Below, in pieces: positions 1 to 8,026 of a stretch of DNA of 33,177 nucleotides. This DNA comes from Urinicoccus timonensis (GTDB lineage Bacteria; Bacillota; Clostridia; Tissierellales; Peptoniphilaceae): assembly GCF_900232945.1 (NCBI RefSeq), contig NZ_OCTU01000001.1, positions 704,302 to 737,478 on the forward strand, given 5' to 3'. How positions within the stretch are numbered: the first letter of the stretch is position 1; each line of letters begins with the position of its first letter. The position numbers and the translations under genes are program-made. Below the pieces are notes generated by a model. It saw only the letters and a list, made by a program, of their open reading frames with translations. It did no database searches and was not told the DNA's origin.

Positions 1-520
1 GCTTTTATGGCATCTTCGAGTGCTTTTGCTGCTTGGTTGACTTCGTCTTGGTTTGCATCAGTTCTTTCGTTAACTTCTTTTGCTTTTTCCAAGGCTTGGT
101 CGAAGGTAGCTTTCACTTCTGGAGTAACCCAGGTCTTGCCTGTGTCCACGTCTTTTCCATCTGCACTTGTTGCATCTGCCTTCTTCATTGCTTCCGCCTG
201 ACTTAAGGCTTCTTTTAGCTTCGCTTTATCTACAGGAGCTACAACTTCTTTTGTCCCATTTTCTGGAGTGTAGTTATCCATAGCATCTTTTAGTGATTTT
301 GCAGCTTGGTTGACGTCGTCTTGGCTTGCATCAGTTTTTTCGTTAACTGCTTTTGCCTTCTTCAAGGCTTGATCGAAGGCGGTTTGGACTGCTGGGGTTA
401 CCCAGGTCTCGTCTATAGCTACATCTGTCCCATCTTGGCTAGTTTCGTCTGCCTTCTTCACTTTTTCAGCTTTGGCAATGGCTTCTTCTAGCTTGGTCTT
501 ATCCACCTTAAGTTGAATCT
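1..520 (-). repeat. Tandem FIVAR repeats, 273-bp unit
   Basis: Two consecutive copies of a roughly 91-residue module lie at the C-terminal side of the surface protein, and the second is cut by the window edge. Each starts VDK.KL.EA and contains W-V-T-P and a conserved VNQAAK.L.DA motif. The DNA copies stay similar: gcttggttga occurs at 31 and again at 304, exactly 273 bp (91 codons) apart. FIVAR modules are typical stalk or binding repeats of Gram-positive surface proteins. More copies may continue outside the window. Confidence 0.85.
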
Positions 521-3500
521 TTACAGTCTTATCCCCTGCAAGGTCCAGAGTCTGTTCTTCTGGCTTGTAGCCTTCTTCAGTAACTTTAATCTTATACTGC
601 CCAGCTGCTAACTTATAAACATTGTCTGGATCTTCAGGGTTTTTCTTGTAAGAAAATACTTTAGTTCCATCCATTTTTGTTACAAGAACCTGTGCTTGCT
701 TTGGCTCAACTTCAATTGTCAGTGTATGGTAAACAGGTGGATCTTTAAGAACAACTTCTCCATTTTCATCTAGGTTTACACTCTTAATTTGATAGTCTCC
801 ATAACCCTTTTCAATTAAAGTATTGAGGGTCTCTACATTTGATAAGTTTGCAGCTAGCCATGACCGACTTGTTTCACTGTCTGATTCTGCATTTTTAAAG
901 GATCCATCTGGTCTCACAAAATCAAAAAGGACTTCGATAGGATTCCTATCTCCTGATTGCCATTTAGAACTTGTTGGATCTTCTCCAACAGCCAGTAATC
1001 CCTTCAATATTTCTCCTTGGTAGGCTGTTGTTTGAATGGTGGTATAAATCGCATGGTTGCTCTTACGAATATTTTGTAAATACTCAAGACAAGTATTGAT
1101 TAAATCCGTCTTATCTTGACTATCCGGCATATATTCCATGGCTTGAAGCATTAAAGCGGTATTGATGCTTGTGCCAGAGTCACTATTTCCCTTGATTCCT
1201 CCATCTTCTGCCACCATAGATTTAAGGTTTTTAAATACCTGGTCCCTGTTGTAATCAATTGGTTTTGTTCCCTTTTGATTGTATTTATTTACTGCTATAA
1301 GAGCACGAAGGTAGTTTGTATTGTTATCTTCTGCTAGCATGTTGGGATTATTCAAGCCCTTCACCAGGTCTGCCAAAATATCTTGTCCCTTATAGTTTCT
1401 AGGATCTTTATCTAAGTCTATTAGAATGAGGGCCTGCTGAGCCTTGGCGCCAAAGTATCCCTTCTTATCAGGGTAGTCTTCCATATAATCATCGTTAGTT
1501 TTCCAATCAGCTCCAGGAACAAATCCTGCTTTAGTTAGGGCGGCTGTTTCTTTTGCTGTTAGTTGATTGGGATACTTATCATCATACTTACGGACAGTTT
1601 CATAATATTCAAGGAGTTTTTCACGGTACTTGCCCACTGTGAAGGAAGTTTCCGGATCTTTTTCCCAAAGGGCCTTTAAAGTGATGTTTTTTTCTATTTT
1701 TTGACTAAAATCAAAGGCTTGAGGGCTGACTTGTCCATCTCCCATAACTTGGTACCAGCCTTTAAAGATATAGCCAAACTTTTTAACTTCTAAGGCTTCC
1801 ACTGGGCTTCCTTGTTTTATTTCTTTAACTATGGGAGATCCAAAGTCTAAACCCCGGTCAAAGGTTACCGTTATATTTTCAATGTTTTGTTCCCACTTTG
1901 CCTTAAGCTTATAGTCTTTTGCCAAGGGCCTTGTAAAGTCAAAAGCTTCATTGTCTAGGCTTCCATCGCTCTTGACTTCATACCAACCTAAAAACTTCCA
2001 TCCCGGCTTTTCCGGTGCAGGAATACCTAGGCTGTATACCTTACCCCTAGTTATTGACCTCTCTTGAATAGGACCTCCATTGTCCGGATCAAATGTGACC
2101 TTTACCTTATCTGTAAAGACCATTTGATCTGTTGAAATATAAATATTTCCTCCAAATTCTTTTACATAACGTTGGTTATTTTTTGATTCATAAAAAATTT
2201 TAATCTCTTGGTCACTTTTCTTTAGAACCCGAATTATGTTTGGATCAGAGCCTTCATCTATTGTCACAGTGTCTTTGACTGGTTGTGGGATGATATAACC
2301 CACTGGTTGATTTTTCCAGTCCCTTGTGAAAAATTCAAAGATGTTCTCTTCTCCACCAAGTTTAACTGTATTGCTTGTAGAACTAAAACTTTCCAGCCCT
2401 TGGATTAAATCTCCCAAGGGAGAAATATCCGTCAAAAGATTGGAGTCCAGACTTAAATCTTTTAAACTTGACCCTTCAAGGCCTGCTAGGTCCTTGATTT
2501 TTTCATTGGTCAATTCGTTGCTATTGAGGTTTAACTTTTCTAGTTTAGAAAGCTTGCTAATGGGTTTTAAACTGTCTAAATGGGGACTCCCGTTAATGGT
2601 TAGTTTTTGTAAATTTTCAGCATACTCTAAACCCTCTAGTGTTTTGACCTCACCACTTGATGTGTATATATAAAGATAGGTTAATTTTTTCATCTTTTCT
2701 TTTGTAAGGTCTTTTTTGTCCTTCAGTTTTAATTTTGTCAAAATTTCTTTTCTTAGGACAGGGTCCGGAATATCAATTGCTTGTTCTGGTTTTTCCTTGA
2801 CAACCACCTTGGCATAGGGCCTGGAAATTGCCATTTGTTGGATTTCTTTTTCTCCTCCAGCAGCAGGAATCGAATTCTTTTGGAACTTCTCTGCTGATAG
2901 ATCGTAGGTCCCCGGCTCGTCAAGCTTGATTGTCACTTTCCCTTGTTCATCCGTTTTATAGGCCTTTCCTTGAGAATCCAAGAGTTTTTTCCCGTTATTT
3001 AAAAGAGCTATTCCTTCAAGGCTTGTCGGTGTAGATCCCATTCCCTCAACGTCTAGCCGGTTTAATTGGAGGTTTAATTCCTGACCGGCCTCTACTTCAT
3101 ATTCTTCCGGTTCAAAATAGACATAGGAGCTGAATTTATAGTTGTCCATATAGGAGAAGTTAATATAATCCCCATCTTGAACAACATACTGACTTATACC
3201 TGCCCCTAAGCCTGATGCTAGTAATGGAAATTTGTTATTTACATAATAGGTCCAGCCACCATAAATATTATCTGCCGGTGTTGTGCTGTCTCCTCCTGTA
3301 TAATTTCCCAGAGTTTTGAGGAAGGTTCCCTGACCTTGCATATCAAATTTTTGCCGATCTGTGGTGTCAATATTTGCTGCCTTTGCACCAGCTACAAGGG
3401 CTAGACTGGCTACCGGCTGGTCAAAGGAAAGGTTTGTATAGTAGTCATAACCTTGTTTTAAATTCAGATTGGTAATTTCAAGGTTTGTTGGTTTTAAAAT

Positions 3501-6209
3501 AGTTTCCCCAGACCCTTCAATCCGAACTTTTAGCTTAACAGGATCTACTGGCAAGGAAAGTCCGTCTGTTAAACTTTCTTCCTTTATTTTAGCATTAATC
3601 TTAAAATCTCCGGACTTAACTAAAATAACTTGACCCGTTGCCTTATCCAAGCGTATCCCATCTTCCGGGACCACTTCCAGGCTTAGCTTGTCATTCTTTA
3701 AAGAAAGTTCTTGTCCATGGTAGAGAACTTGCAGAGTTAATTTGTCTCCAATCCGGTAGCGATCTTTCTTTCCTTCAGTAATTTTTAAGTCTAAGTCCTT
3801 TGTATAGCTTATAGCTTCATATTCTACTGCCAGAGTCGTATTTTCTTTTAAGGTAAAGCTATAACTGTATTCAATTGGAGATCCCTTGAGGTCCTGTGTC
3901 TTGTCTTGGCCGTTGACCTTAAAGGCCTTGAGTTTTTTACCAGTAGGGGGCTTAATGGACACTTGAATTTCTTGCCCTGGTTCCAAGTCTCCTGCTCCCG
4001 GTTGACTACTTAGCCCTTCACCCCTTAGGCTGAGTTTTTTCTTTGCCACTTTGGAGCTATATTCAAAAACAACTTCTCCGGTTTTCCCATCAAAAGACTT
4101 GGTAATGTCTGCCGGCTTAGTATAGCCAACTTTGTCTTTTGCTTTGAAGGTGTATTCTTTACCTGTTGTAAAGTAATTTTCAGTAAATTTTTCAAAAACG
4201 TCTTTTTTTGCAAAAACCTGGTCAAAATTCCTATCTAAATCAAGGGTATAGTCTATTAAATTTTTTCCACTGCCACCAGCTATTTTAGGAACAGGAAAAG
4301 TCATATCTAAGTTCGTAATCTTATACAATTCTCTTCCTACAATGGTTTCAGGGTCTAATATATCCTTGTTCGTGGTCTTGTCTACATACTTTATCGTCAC
4401 CTTAACTGGGTTGATGACTCCATGAGTATTTTCTGGTACTGCTTGACCTGACTGGTCATAAACCTTGGTTAAACGAAGTTTTTTTGCATCCTCAGCCTGG
4501 TAATTTTCATTGAATATCCCATAGGAGTTTGTCGGACTTCCTTTTCCTAATTTTTCCACACCTGCCGGAAGGGTACATTCTTCGATTTGGCACTTCCTAA
4601 AGGTGCCTCCTTGTATTTCCTTAATGGTACTTGGAAGTTTTACACTCTTCAGTTTACTATTACAGGAAAAAGCCGCTTCCTTTATTGTCTCTAAGCCTTC
4701 AGGAAGGTCTATGCTTTCTAAATTATTAGACTCAAAAGCCGCTTCCCCTATTATTTTTAAAGATTTAGGAAAAACTAAACTGGCAAATTTATTTCCCCTA
4801 AAGGCATTGTTGTCAATTTCTTCCAATGTATCAGGTAGTTCCAAGGAGGTAATCGCTGTTTCTATTTTTCCACTGCCAAAAGCACCATATTTAAATGCTT
4901 CTTTCCCTATTTTAGTTACTGGTTTTCCTTCAATTTCCCCAGGTATTACCAGTCTTTCCGGGTTCTTCCCCCTATAGCCTGTTATCGTCACTCCTTTATT
5001 GTCAGAATTTATTTCATAGGTAAAGGCTCCTGCAGGATTTGAACTCGTCTTCTTTGTCACCAAAACTTGAATTTCGCCTGTTATTTCAGGCTTTGTCTTA
5101 GATCTTGCTGTAACCATGACCCAGGTATCTTTTTCAACAGCTTGAGCCTGAAAAGTATTCCCTTCTAAGTGTTTTAATACTTGGGAATTCGAGGATTGAT
5201 AGGTTACTTCTTCGTTTTCTAAGACTTTCCCCTCGGCATCGTATACTGTGGCGAGAATAACTTGTTGCCCTCCTTCTTTTAATGGGCTAACTTGTTGTCC
5301 CCCAGCAAAATATAGGGCAATACGAGCCGGTTGTCCAGGCTCTTCCGGAATATTTGGACCATCTTCAGATTTTAATAGTTTTCCATAAGCAGAAGAACCT
5401 GCCGCCAAGTCTGCCAAGGCATAGTAAGGAGGATTGGATTCTTGTCCATATTGAAGACCTCCTGTCGCAGCAAATTTCCCCTCTCCACGATATAGAGATT
5501 CCAGACCATCTACAAGAGTCTTCCCTTGTGGATTTTTTACATGGTAGGGATCCTCTCCCATGGCATAGAGGGCTTGAATGGCCCTGGATGTTGTTTCAAG
5601 GTTGATAAGAACACCCTGGTCATCCATGTTCGAAATCATTTCAAGTTTATAATTTTTTAGGTCTTGGTCTTTTTTGTCATAAAGGGCTAAACTCAATACT
5701 CCCAAGTACTTATTCCCATTAATGCCTTGTAAGCCATTAATTCTTCCCTTGAGTTCAGAAAGTTCTACCTGGTCTTTTCTTTCAGCTAAGATTAGGGCAA
5801 TAGCATTAATGAAGTATTGTTCATCTGTGTTAGCTCCTTTAAGTCCCTTTTTCGTTAATTTATTTAAATTTTCTTTTCCAAAAAGCTGGTTAGGGTCTTC
5901 TCCCAGGGCCAAGGCCATAATTACATTCTTAGCAGATTTATAGTTTGGATTCTCGCTCCACCTTGTTTCATCAGTGGCCTTAGATTTTAAGAATTCTTTC
6001 TTTTCTCCCCCTTGTAGAAGAGCCAAAACTTCTTCGTAATTATAACTTGATTTATTCCCTAGAAGAATTTTTTCAGTTTCTCCTAGAATTTCAGCCATCC
6101 TATTTTTTTGATCTTCCAAGCCACCACCTTCTCGAGCCCACAAGTTATAGGGCATCATGGTAACGATGATAGCCAAAGCCAAAAATAAGCTGACAAGTCT
6201 TTTTTTCAT
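1..6209 (-). CDS. Giant secreted multidomain surface protein with DUF4430 and two prenyltransferase-like domains; candidate B12-capture protein (partial, C-terminus outside window)
   Basis: One open frame runs from ATG 6209 (RBS AGGAAGGAG) off the left edge: 2069 codons with no stop. Reading N to C: signal peptide (residues 1-25, cut near NLWA/REGG); alpha-helical prenyltransferase/transcobalamin-like domain (about 26-275); Ig-like segment (287-382); BspA-type LRR_5 repeats (392-550); MucBP-like and other beta segments (600-900); DUF4430-like domain (about 905-1030) with the hallmark GWTYYVNNKFP and a following DGDYINFSY; internalin-type LRRs (1145-1290); two InlB/Flg_new repeats (1369-1515) containing GWKFLGWY and GYIFKGWY; a second alpha-helical domain (1520-1800); PEGA domain (1828-1893); two FIVAR repeats (1897 to the edge). 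In eukaryotic B12 carriers an alpha-helical barrel plus a DUF4430-like domain binds cobalamin. A B12 riboswitch lies upstream, so B12 capture is inferred. Adhesion is the alternative. An in-frame ATG 26 codons upstream (6287) lacks an RBS. A sortase anchor may lie beyond the window. Confidence 0.85.
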   Translation of the reverse strand, partial: MKKRLVSLFLALAIIVTMMPYNLWAREGGGLEDQKNRMAEILGETEKILLGNKSSYNYEEVLALLQGGEKKEFLKSKATDETRWSENPNYKSAKNVIMALALGEDPNQLFGKENLNKLTKKGLKGANTDEQYFINAIALILAERKDQVELSELKGRINGLQGINGNKYLGVLSLALYDKKDQDLKNYKLEMISNMDDQGVLINLETTSRAIQALYAMGEDPYHVKNPQGKTLVDGLESLYRGEGKFAATGGLQYGQESNPPYYALADLAAGSSAYGKLLKSEDGPNIPEEPGQPARIALYFAGGQQVSPLKEGGQQVILATVYDAEGKVLENEEVTYQSSNSQVLKHLEGNTFQAQAVEKDTWVMVTARSKTKPEITGEIQVLVTKKTSSNPAGAFTYEINSDNKGVTITGYRGKNPERLVIPGEIEGKPVTKIGKEAFKYGAFGSGKIETAITSLELPDTLEEIDNNAFRGNKFASLVFPKSLKIIGEAAFESNNLESIDLPEGLETIKEAAFSCNSKLKSVKLPSTIKEIQGGTFRKCQIEECTLPAGVEKLGKGSPTNSYGIFNENYQAEDAKKLRLTKVYDQSGQAVPENTHGVINPVKVTIKYVDKTTNKDILDPETIVGRELYKITNLDMTFPVPKIAGGSGKNLIDYTLDLDRNFDQVFAKKDVFEKFTENYFTTGKEYTFKAKDKVGYTKPADITKSFDGKTGEVVFEYSSKVAKKKLSLRGEGLSSQPGAGDLEPGQEIQVSIKPPTGKKLKAFKVNGQDKTQDLKGSPIEYSYSFTLKENTTLAVEYEAISYTKDLDLKITEGKKDRYRIGDKLTLQVLYHGQELSLKNDKLSLEVVPEDGIRLDKATGQVILVKSGDFKINAKIKEESLTDGLSLPVDPVKLKVRIEGSGETILKPTNLEITNLNLKQGYDYYTNLSFDQPVASLALVAGAKAANIDTTDRQKFDMQGQGTFLKTLGNYTGGDSTTPADNIYGGWTYYVNNKFPLLASGLGAGISQYVVQDGDYINFSYMDNYKFSSYVYFEPEEYEVEAGQELNLQLNRLDVEGMGSTPTSLEGIALLNNGKKLLDSQGKAYKTDEQGKVTIKLDEPGTYDLSAEKFQKNSIPAAGGEKEIQQMAISRPYAKVVVKEKPEQAIDIPDPVLRKEILTKLKLKDKKDLTKEKMKKLTYLYIYTSSGEVKTLEGLEYAENLQKLTINGSPHLDSLKPISKLSKLEKLNLNSNELTNEKIKDLAGLEGSSLKDLSLDSNLLTDISPLGDLIQGLESFSSTSNTVKLGGEENIFEFFTRDWKNQPVGYIIPQPVKDTVTIDEGSDPNIIRVLKKSDQEIKIFYESKNNQRYVKEFGGNIYISTDQMVFTDKVKVTFDPDNGGPIQERSITRGKVYSLGIPAPEKPGWKFLGWYEVKSDGSLDNEAFDFTRPLAKDYKLKAKWEQNIENITVTFDRGLDFGSPIVKEIKQGSPVEALEVKKFGYIFKGWYQVMGDGQVSPQAFDFSQKIEKNITLKALWEKDPETSFTVGKYREKLLEYYETVRKYDDKYPNQLTAKETAALTKAGFVPGADWKTNDDYMEDYPDKKGYFGAKAQQALILIDLDKDPRNYKGQDILADLVKGLNNPNMLAEDNNTNYLRALIAVNKYNQKGTKPIDYNRDQVFKNLKSMVAEDGGIKGNSDSGTSINTALMLQAMEYMPDSQDKTDLINTCLEYLQNIRKSNHAIYTTIQTTAYQGEILKGLLAVGEDPTSSKWQSGDRNPIEVLFDFVRPDGSFKNAESDSETSRSWLAANLSNVETLNTLIEKGYGDYQIKSVNLDENGEVVLKDPPVYHTLTIEVEPKQAQVLVTKMDGTKVFSYKKNPEDPDNVYKLAAGQYKIKVTEEGYKPEEQTLDLAGDKTVKIQLKVDKTKLEEAIAKAEKVKKADETSQDGTDVAIDETWVTPAVQTAFDQALKKAKAVNEKTDASQDDVNQAAKSLKDAMDNYTPENGTKEVVAPVDKAKLKEALSQAEAMKKADATSADGKDVDTGKTWVTPEVKATFDQALEKAKEVNERTDANQDEVNQAAKALEDAIK

Positions 6210-6356
6210 CTTTGTCTCCTTCCTCTTCCTTGTATGATGTGTTTTTCGACCTTCGATAATTTTTTGCTTTCTTTGCCTTTTGAGCATGGTCTAAAAAGCA
6301 TATTTTTCTTTTTTACCTTCCATCTTTTTACCTATCTCAGCGCATCTATTTCCTCC

Positions 6357-6395
6357 TCACCCCCCTCTTCCCTTTAAACTCCTGAAATTTTTCAT
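6357..6395 (-). CDS. Possible 12-codon leader ORF upstream of the surface protein
   Basis: ATG at 6395 is preceded by AAGGAGGAAGTATTC, a near-ideal RBS, and reads MKNFRSLKGRGG before a TGA. A second AGGAGG directly after it is followed by ATG-CGC-TGA. The mini-ORF lies between the riboswitch terminator and the surface-protein start. It may be a leader peptide, a decayed gene start, or chance in a purine-rich leader. No homology is recognised. Confidence 0.25.
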   Translation of the reverse strand: MKNFRSLKGRGG

Positions 6396-6473
6396 GAATA
6401 CTTCCTCCTTCTATTAAGAAGCCCGGTCTTGTCCACCAGGTCAATCTAATGTGGGTCATCATTTTTAGATAAC

Positions 6474-6509
6474 AAAAAACGGCCATTGAAAAAATCAACG
6501 CCCGTTTTT
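6474..6509 (-). terminator. Intrinsic terminator of the B12 riboswitch expression platform
   Basis: On the minus strand AAAAACGG pairs with CCGTTTTT. An inner stem (CGTTGA with TCAATG, allowing one G-U and one mismatch) extends it, and the T-run follows. It sits about 50 nt after the B12 box and before the surface-protein gene, as expected for an attenuating OFF switch. Confidence 0.75.
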
Positions 6510-6554
6510 ACGTCAGTGTATAGAAAATCGTTTCCTCGCAATTTCTAGTGTCTT

Positions 6555-6705
6555 TTTTATGCATGTCTTCTGACTTATGAATCCTCATCTACCTGACCTT
6601 CCCATTCAATCTAGCAATTAAACAGTGGCGTGATTAAGATAGACTCCTCATTTACAGCGGCGGGACCGTGCTGGATTTACACCAGCTTCCATCTTAGCTT
6701 ACGAA
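6555..6705 (-). promoter_or_regulatory. Cobalamin (B12) riboswitch
   Basis: The minus strand carries the conserved cobalamin aptamer series in order: GCTGGTGTAAATCCAGCAC, then GGTCCCGCCGCTGTAA, GCCACTG (6623-6629), GGGAAGGT, and the B12 box AAGTCAGAAGACATGCA (6560-6576). A promoter lies upstream and a terminator downstream. It precedes the giant surface protein, so it probably shuts that gene off when cobalamin is plentiful. The class is confident from sequence. Which corrinoid it prefers cannot be told by eye. Confidence 0.92.
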
Positions 6706-6756
6706 GTTTTCGCAAGAACATAAAAAGTATTCTTATTTACATGTAATATTAACTTA

Positions 6757-6785
6757 ATTATAATCATTATCTCATTGAAATACAA
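6757..6785 (-). promoter_or_regulatory. Promoter of the B12-riboswitch/surface-protein transcript
   Basis: The minus strand shows TTGTAT (6780-6785), a 17-nt spacer, and a perfect TATAAT (6757-6762). The predicted start, near 6750, is about 45 nt before the aptamer. Confidence 0.7.
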
Positions 6786-6810
6786 GCTTTTTCCAATATG
6801 TAATTATATA

Positions 6811-6845
6811 TACTTTACTAAGATAAAGTACCCTTTATACTTTAT
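6811..6845. repeat. Overlapping inverted repeats, possible operator or hairpin
   Basis: TACTTTA (6811-6817), TAAAGTA (6824-6830) and TACTTTA (6838-6844) alternate in orientation, with centres 13-14 bp apart. The right pair is a perfect 8-bp inverted repeat (ATAAAGTA/TACTTTAT) around a 7-nt loop. It lies just upstream of the -35 box of the B12-riboswitch promoter. It may be a regulator site or simple AT-rich palindromic sequence. Confidence 0.3.
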
Positions 6846-6888
6846 TTGTTCAATCTATTCAGGTGTAATTAGATATTGCACTTCTCTC

Positions 6889-7063
6889 AAAAATCTCACT
6901 TAAAGAATCCTATTCTGAATCTTTTAGATCCGGCAATCATAGATATAACTGCTTTTGCGACCACAAACAAGACAAAACCTTTCTTGAATTCTTAGATTAA
7001 TACGATACAAGATACTACGATACCTTTTAAATTCAATAAATCTGTGTTATTATAGTTTTGCAC
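6889..7063 (-). pseudogene. Decayed ISL3-family transposase, N-terminal fragment
   Basis: From a GTG at 7063 (preceded by AAAGGGTGAG) the minus strand reads VQNYNNTDLLNLKGIVVS, then hits a stop. The adjacent frame continues with RFCLVCGRKSSYIYDCRI, and another stop stands where Gln (CAA to TAA) would be expected. The pattern NTDLLNL followed by CxxCGxxSxxxxDxR matches the N-terminal zinc-finger region of ISL3-family transposases. The fragment is frameshifted and truncated, so not functional. Family assignment is from motif memory only. Confidence 0.55.
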
Positions 7064-7123
7064 TTATCTCACCCTTTCATTTGTTGTGGTAACTTTATTG
7101 TAAAGGAAAAAAGAGATAAGTGC
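7060..7123. repeat. Perfect 11-bp inverted repeat at the head of the transposase remnant
   Basis: GCACTTATCTC (7060-7070) and GAGATAAGTGC (7113-7123) are exact reverse complements, with an inner CCTTT/AAAGG pair. On the minus strand the 3' arm covers the likely RBS/GTG start of the decayed transposase, as in IS elements that block translation of read-through mRNA. On the plus strand the stem is followed by T6 (7125-7130) and preceded by TGTTATTAT (7045-7053), so a short RNA is an alternative reading. Confidence 0.5.
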
Positions 7124-7175
7124 ATTTTTTATGGCAAAAAATAAATGCTGAAGTCTAGGGGACCCCAAAACCCAC

Positions 7176-7206
7176 AAAAAAAGGAACCGGTCTAAGGACC
7201 GATTCC
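7176..7206 (-). terminator. Intrinsic terminator of the lysine-fermentation operon
   Basis: The minus strand has GGAATCGGTC, a 4-nt loop, GACCGGTTCC (one G-U pair) and a run of seven T, 17 nt after the kamE stop codon. Confidence 0.9.
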
Positions 7207-7222
7207 CATCTAAAGAGAATGC

Positions 7223-8026
7223 TTATTCACCTTTTTGTGCTTTAATTTTTTCGGCAACTTTTTCTGCTACGAAAGTTCCTACGTCTTCTGCGAAGGTTCC
7301 TTGACCGAATCCAGCATCATAGCCTAATTCTTTAGCCAATTCGTAGCCTACACGAGGTCCACCACAAGCTAGGATGACCTTGTCCCGGATACCTTCTGCT
7401 TCAACTAATTCAACGAGTTCAGCAAGGTTTGGAATATGGGCATCTTTTTGAGTAACAACTTGAGATACTAGGATAGCATCTGCGTTTACTTCAATAGCTT
7501 TTGCAACAAGTTCTTCGTTAGGAACTTGAGATCCCATGTTGATGGCTTCAATTCCTTCGTAACGTTCCAAACCATAGTGTCCTGCAAAGCCCTTCATGTT
7601 CATGATGGCGTCGATTCCTACTGTATGGGCATCTGTACCTGTACATGCACCAACAATGACGATGTCGCGGCCAATGTTTTCTTTGATAAATTCTTCAACT
7701 TCTCCACGAGAGAGAACTTCTGTATCTACCTTTGGTACATAGATCTTTGTGTAATCTATAGTTGCAGGCATTTTTGCATAGACAATAAAGTAGGTGTAGG
7801 GAATTCCTAGACCCTTACTGTAAACAACGTTTGGATCTTTAAAGCCTTGTTTTAAAACGATTTGTTTTGCTGCTTCTGTGGCTTCTAATCCTGGGGGCAC
7901 TGGAAGTGTGAATGACATTTGAACCATTCCATCATTTAAAGCATCACCATAAGGTTTAACGGCTGTTAAATCTACCTCTTGTGCTTCCTCGTTCATATTT
8001 GTATTTAATTTCATTCCAGCTGTCAT
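7223..8026 (-). CDS. kamE: Lysine 5,6-aminomutase, beta (cobalamin-binding) subunit
   Basis: The 267-residue protein is the B12-binding subunit of the adenosylcobalamin- and PLP-dependent mutase that moves the terminal amino group of beta-lysine (or D-lysine) to C5. The base-off cobalamin motif DxHxxG is present as D132, H134, G137 in TGTDAHTVGID. K145 in MNMKG corresponds to the known PLP-Schiff-base lysine of the family (K144 in the Clostridium sticklandii enzyme). A Rossmann-like B12 domain fills residues 118-260. The ATG overlaps the kamD stop (ATGA), implying translational coupling and equimolar subunits. It is the last gene of the operon. Confidence 0.96.
   Translation of the reverse strand: MTAGMKLNTNMNEEAQEVDLTAVKPYGDALNDGMVQMSFTLPVPPGLEATEAAKQIVLKQGFKDPNVVYSKGLGIPYTYFIVYAKMPATIDYTKIYVPKVDTEVLSRGEVEEFIKENIGRDIVIVGACTGTDAHTVGIDAIMNMKGFAGHYGLERYEGIEAINMGSQVPNEELVAKAIEVNADAILVSQVVTQKDAHIPNLAELVELVEAEGIRDKVILACGGPRVGYELAKELGYDAGFGQGTFAEDVGTFVAEKVAEKIKAQKGE

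Noticed and set aside
2326..2673. Plus-strand open frame of 115 codons
   Set aside because: It is antisense to the leucine-rich-repeat part of the surface protein, has no RBS, and the minus-strand frame has clear domain motifs.
4603..4977. Plus-strand open frame of 124 codons
   Set aside because: It is a shadow of the periodic LRR_5 repeats on the minus strand. Its own sequence resembles no family.
7124..7137. ATTTTTTATGGCAA also occurs near 17645, possibly an IS end
   Set aside because: A 14-bp AT-rich match is expected by chance in a window of this size, and nothing else in the flanks agrees.
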